Below, piece after piece: positions 5,704 to 6,323 of a stretch of DNA of 6,323 bases. The DNA comes from Chitinophagaceae bacterium. Lineage in GTDB: Bacteria; Bacteroidota; Bacteroidia; Chitinophagales; Chitinophagaceae. Positions within the stretch are counted from its first letter, which is position 1. Every line of letters starts with the position of its first letter. Below the pieces are notes generated by a model that saw only the letters and a list, made by a program, of their open reading frames with translations, was not told where the DNA came from and did no database searches. The DNA lies in the NCBI GenBank assembly GCA_025455205.1, contig JALOMZ010000117.1, positions 1-6,323 on the forward strand, in the 5' to 3' direction. A program made the translations under genes and the position numbers.

Positions 5704-6323
5704 ATGGCACACACCGTCATTGATGCACATGATATCAGCAAAACCTACGCCGAAGGGCCCGTATCGGTGCATGCCGTGCAGCACGTGCACCTGCACATAG
5801 AACGGGGCGAGTTTGTGGCGCTGGTGGGACCCTCGGGATCTGGGAAAACCACCCTGCTTAACATGATCGGCGGACTGGATGCCCCCACCGCAGGCAAGGT
5901 ATATGTAAACGGCATAGACATGGGGGCGCTGAGCCCCAATGCCCTGATTGATTTCCGCTTGCACAATATCGGCTTTGTGTTCCAGGCGTTCAACCTCATA
6001 CCGGTGCTCACCGCAAGGGAAAACATTGAATTCATCATGCTGTTGCAGGGTTTGCCAGTTGCCGAACGCGAGGCAAGGACCCGCCAACTCCTGGAACAGA
6101 TTGGCCTCACAGACAAAGCCCATGCGCGGCCGGGCGAGTTGTCGGGCGGACAGCAGCAGAGAGTGGCCGTGGCCCGTGCCCTGGCTTCCCGTCCGCAATT
6201 TGTGCTGGCCGATGAGCCAACGGCCAACCTCGATTCAGTAGCTGCCGGTAACCTGCTGGATATCATGGAAAGGCTGAACCAGCAGGAAGAAATGACCTTC
6301 GTATTCTCCACCCACGATGCCCG
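5704..6323 (+). CDS. LolD/MacB-type ABC transporter ATP-binding protein, cut by window end
   Basis: The frame from the ATG at 5704 stays open to the window edge and gives 206 complete codons plus two bases. All nucleotide-binding motifs are present in order: Walker A GPSGSGKTT (42-50), Q-loop Gln94 in GFVFQAFNLIP, signature LSGGQQQR (146-153), Walker B FVLADE with Asp170 and catalytic Glu171, D-loop NLD (175-177) and H-loop His204 in STHD. The GFVFQ.FNLIP..TA.ENIE pattern and LSGGQQQRVAVARAL are typical of the LolD/MacB/FtsE branch that pairs with FtsX-type permeases. Members are usually about 220-235 residues, so only the C-terminal tail should be missing. It starts 4 bases after the second permease, so it is almost certainly the energising subunit of that pair, acting as a dimer on the cytoplasmic face of the inner membrane. 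Confidence 0.95.
   Translation, partial: MAHTVIDAHDISKTYAEGPVSVHAVQHVHLHIERGEFVALVGPSGSGKTTLLNMIGGLDAPTAGKVYVNGIDMGALSPNALIDFRLHNIGFVFQAFNLIPVLTARENIEFIMLLQGLPVAEREARTRQLLEQIGLTDKAHARPGELSGGQQQRVAVARALASRPQFVLADEPTANLDSVAAGNLLDIMERLNQQEEMTFVFSTHDA

Noticed and set aside
4644..5741. Long minus-strand open frame of 365 codons opposite the second permease
   Set aside because: Its translation is rich in His, Gln and Gly with no recognisable domain, and it lies antisense to a clearly real permease. It is a by-product of codon bias.
5602..6311. Minus-strand frames opposite the ATPase
   Set aside because: The plus strand carries every ABC ATPase motif in order without interruption, while the antisense translations show no family resemblance.

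Overview
The window looks like chromosomal DNA from a Bacteroidota bacterium, possibly a moderately GC-rich Sphingobacteriia/Chitinophagia-type lineage. I infer this from gene families, not from any marker gene. The clues are a secreted WG-repeat protein whose signal peptide ends in YSQ, a CAP-domain protein with GECC in place of the usual GEN motif, FtsX-type permeases opening with AWRNIWRN, and start codons without clear Shine-Dalgarno sequences. No RNA gene, CRISPR array, transposase or phage gene is visible.

Left part (1-1774): a secreted CAP/SCP-domain protein (97-711, +) converges on an aldose 1-epimerase-like sugar mutarotase (718-1581, -). Only six bases separate their stop codons. 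A 193-base stretch then separates the divergent starts of the epimerase and the next gene.

Middle (1775-2460): a small secreted WG-repeat protein (1775-2356, +) is followed by a stem-loop at 2380-2416 that probably separates it from the operon downstream.

Right part (2495-6323, continuing off the edge): a tightly packed four-gene operon on the + strand. In order it encodes a periplasmic LolA-like 'outer membrane lipoprotein-sorting' family protein (PF17131 type), two paralogous 406-residue FtsX/LolC/E-type permeases, and a LolD/MacB-type ATPase cut by the window end. The junctions are a 4-base ATGA overlap, an 11-base gap and a 4-base gap. Together they should form an inner-membrane ABC machine of the mechanotransmission type: the ATPase drives a permease heterodimer, which hands a lipid or lipoprotein-like cargo to the LolA-like carrier. 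The cargo cannot be read from the sequence. This operon is the most interesting content of the window; the rest looks like ordinary housekeeping or accessory genes.
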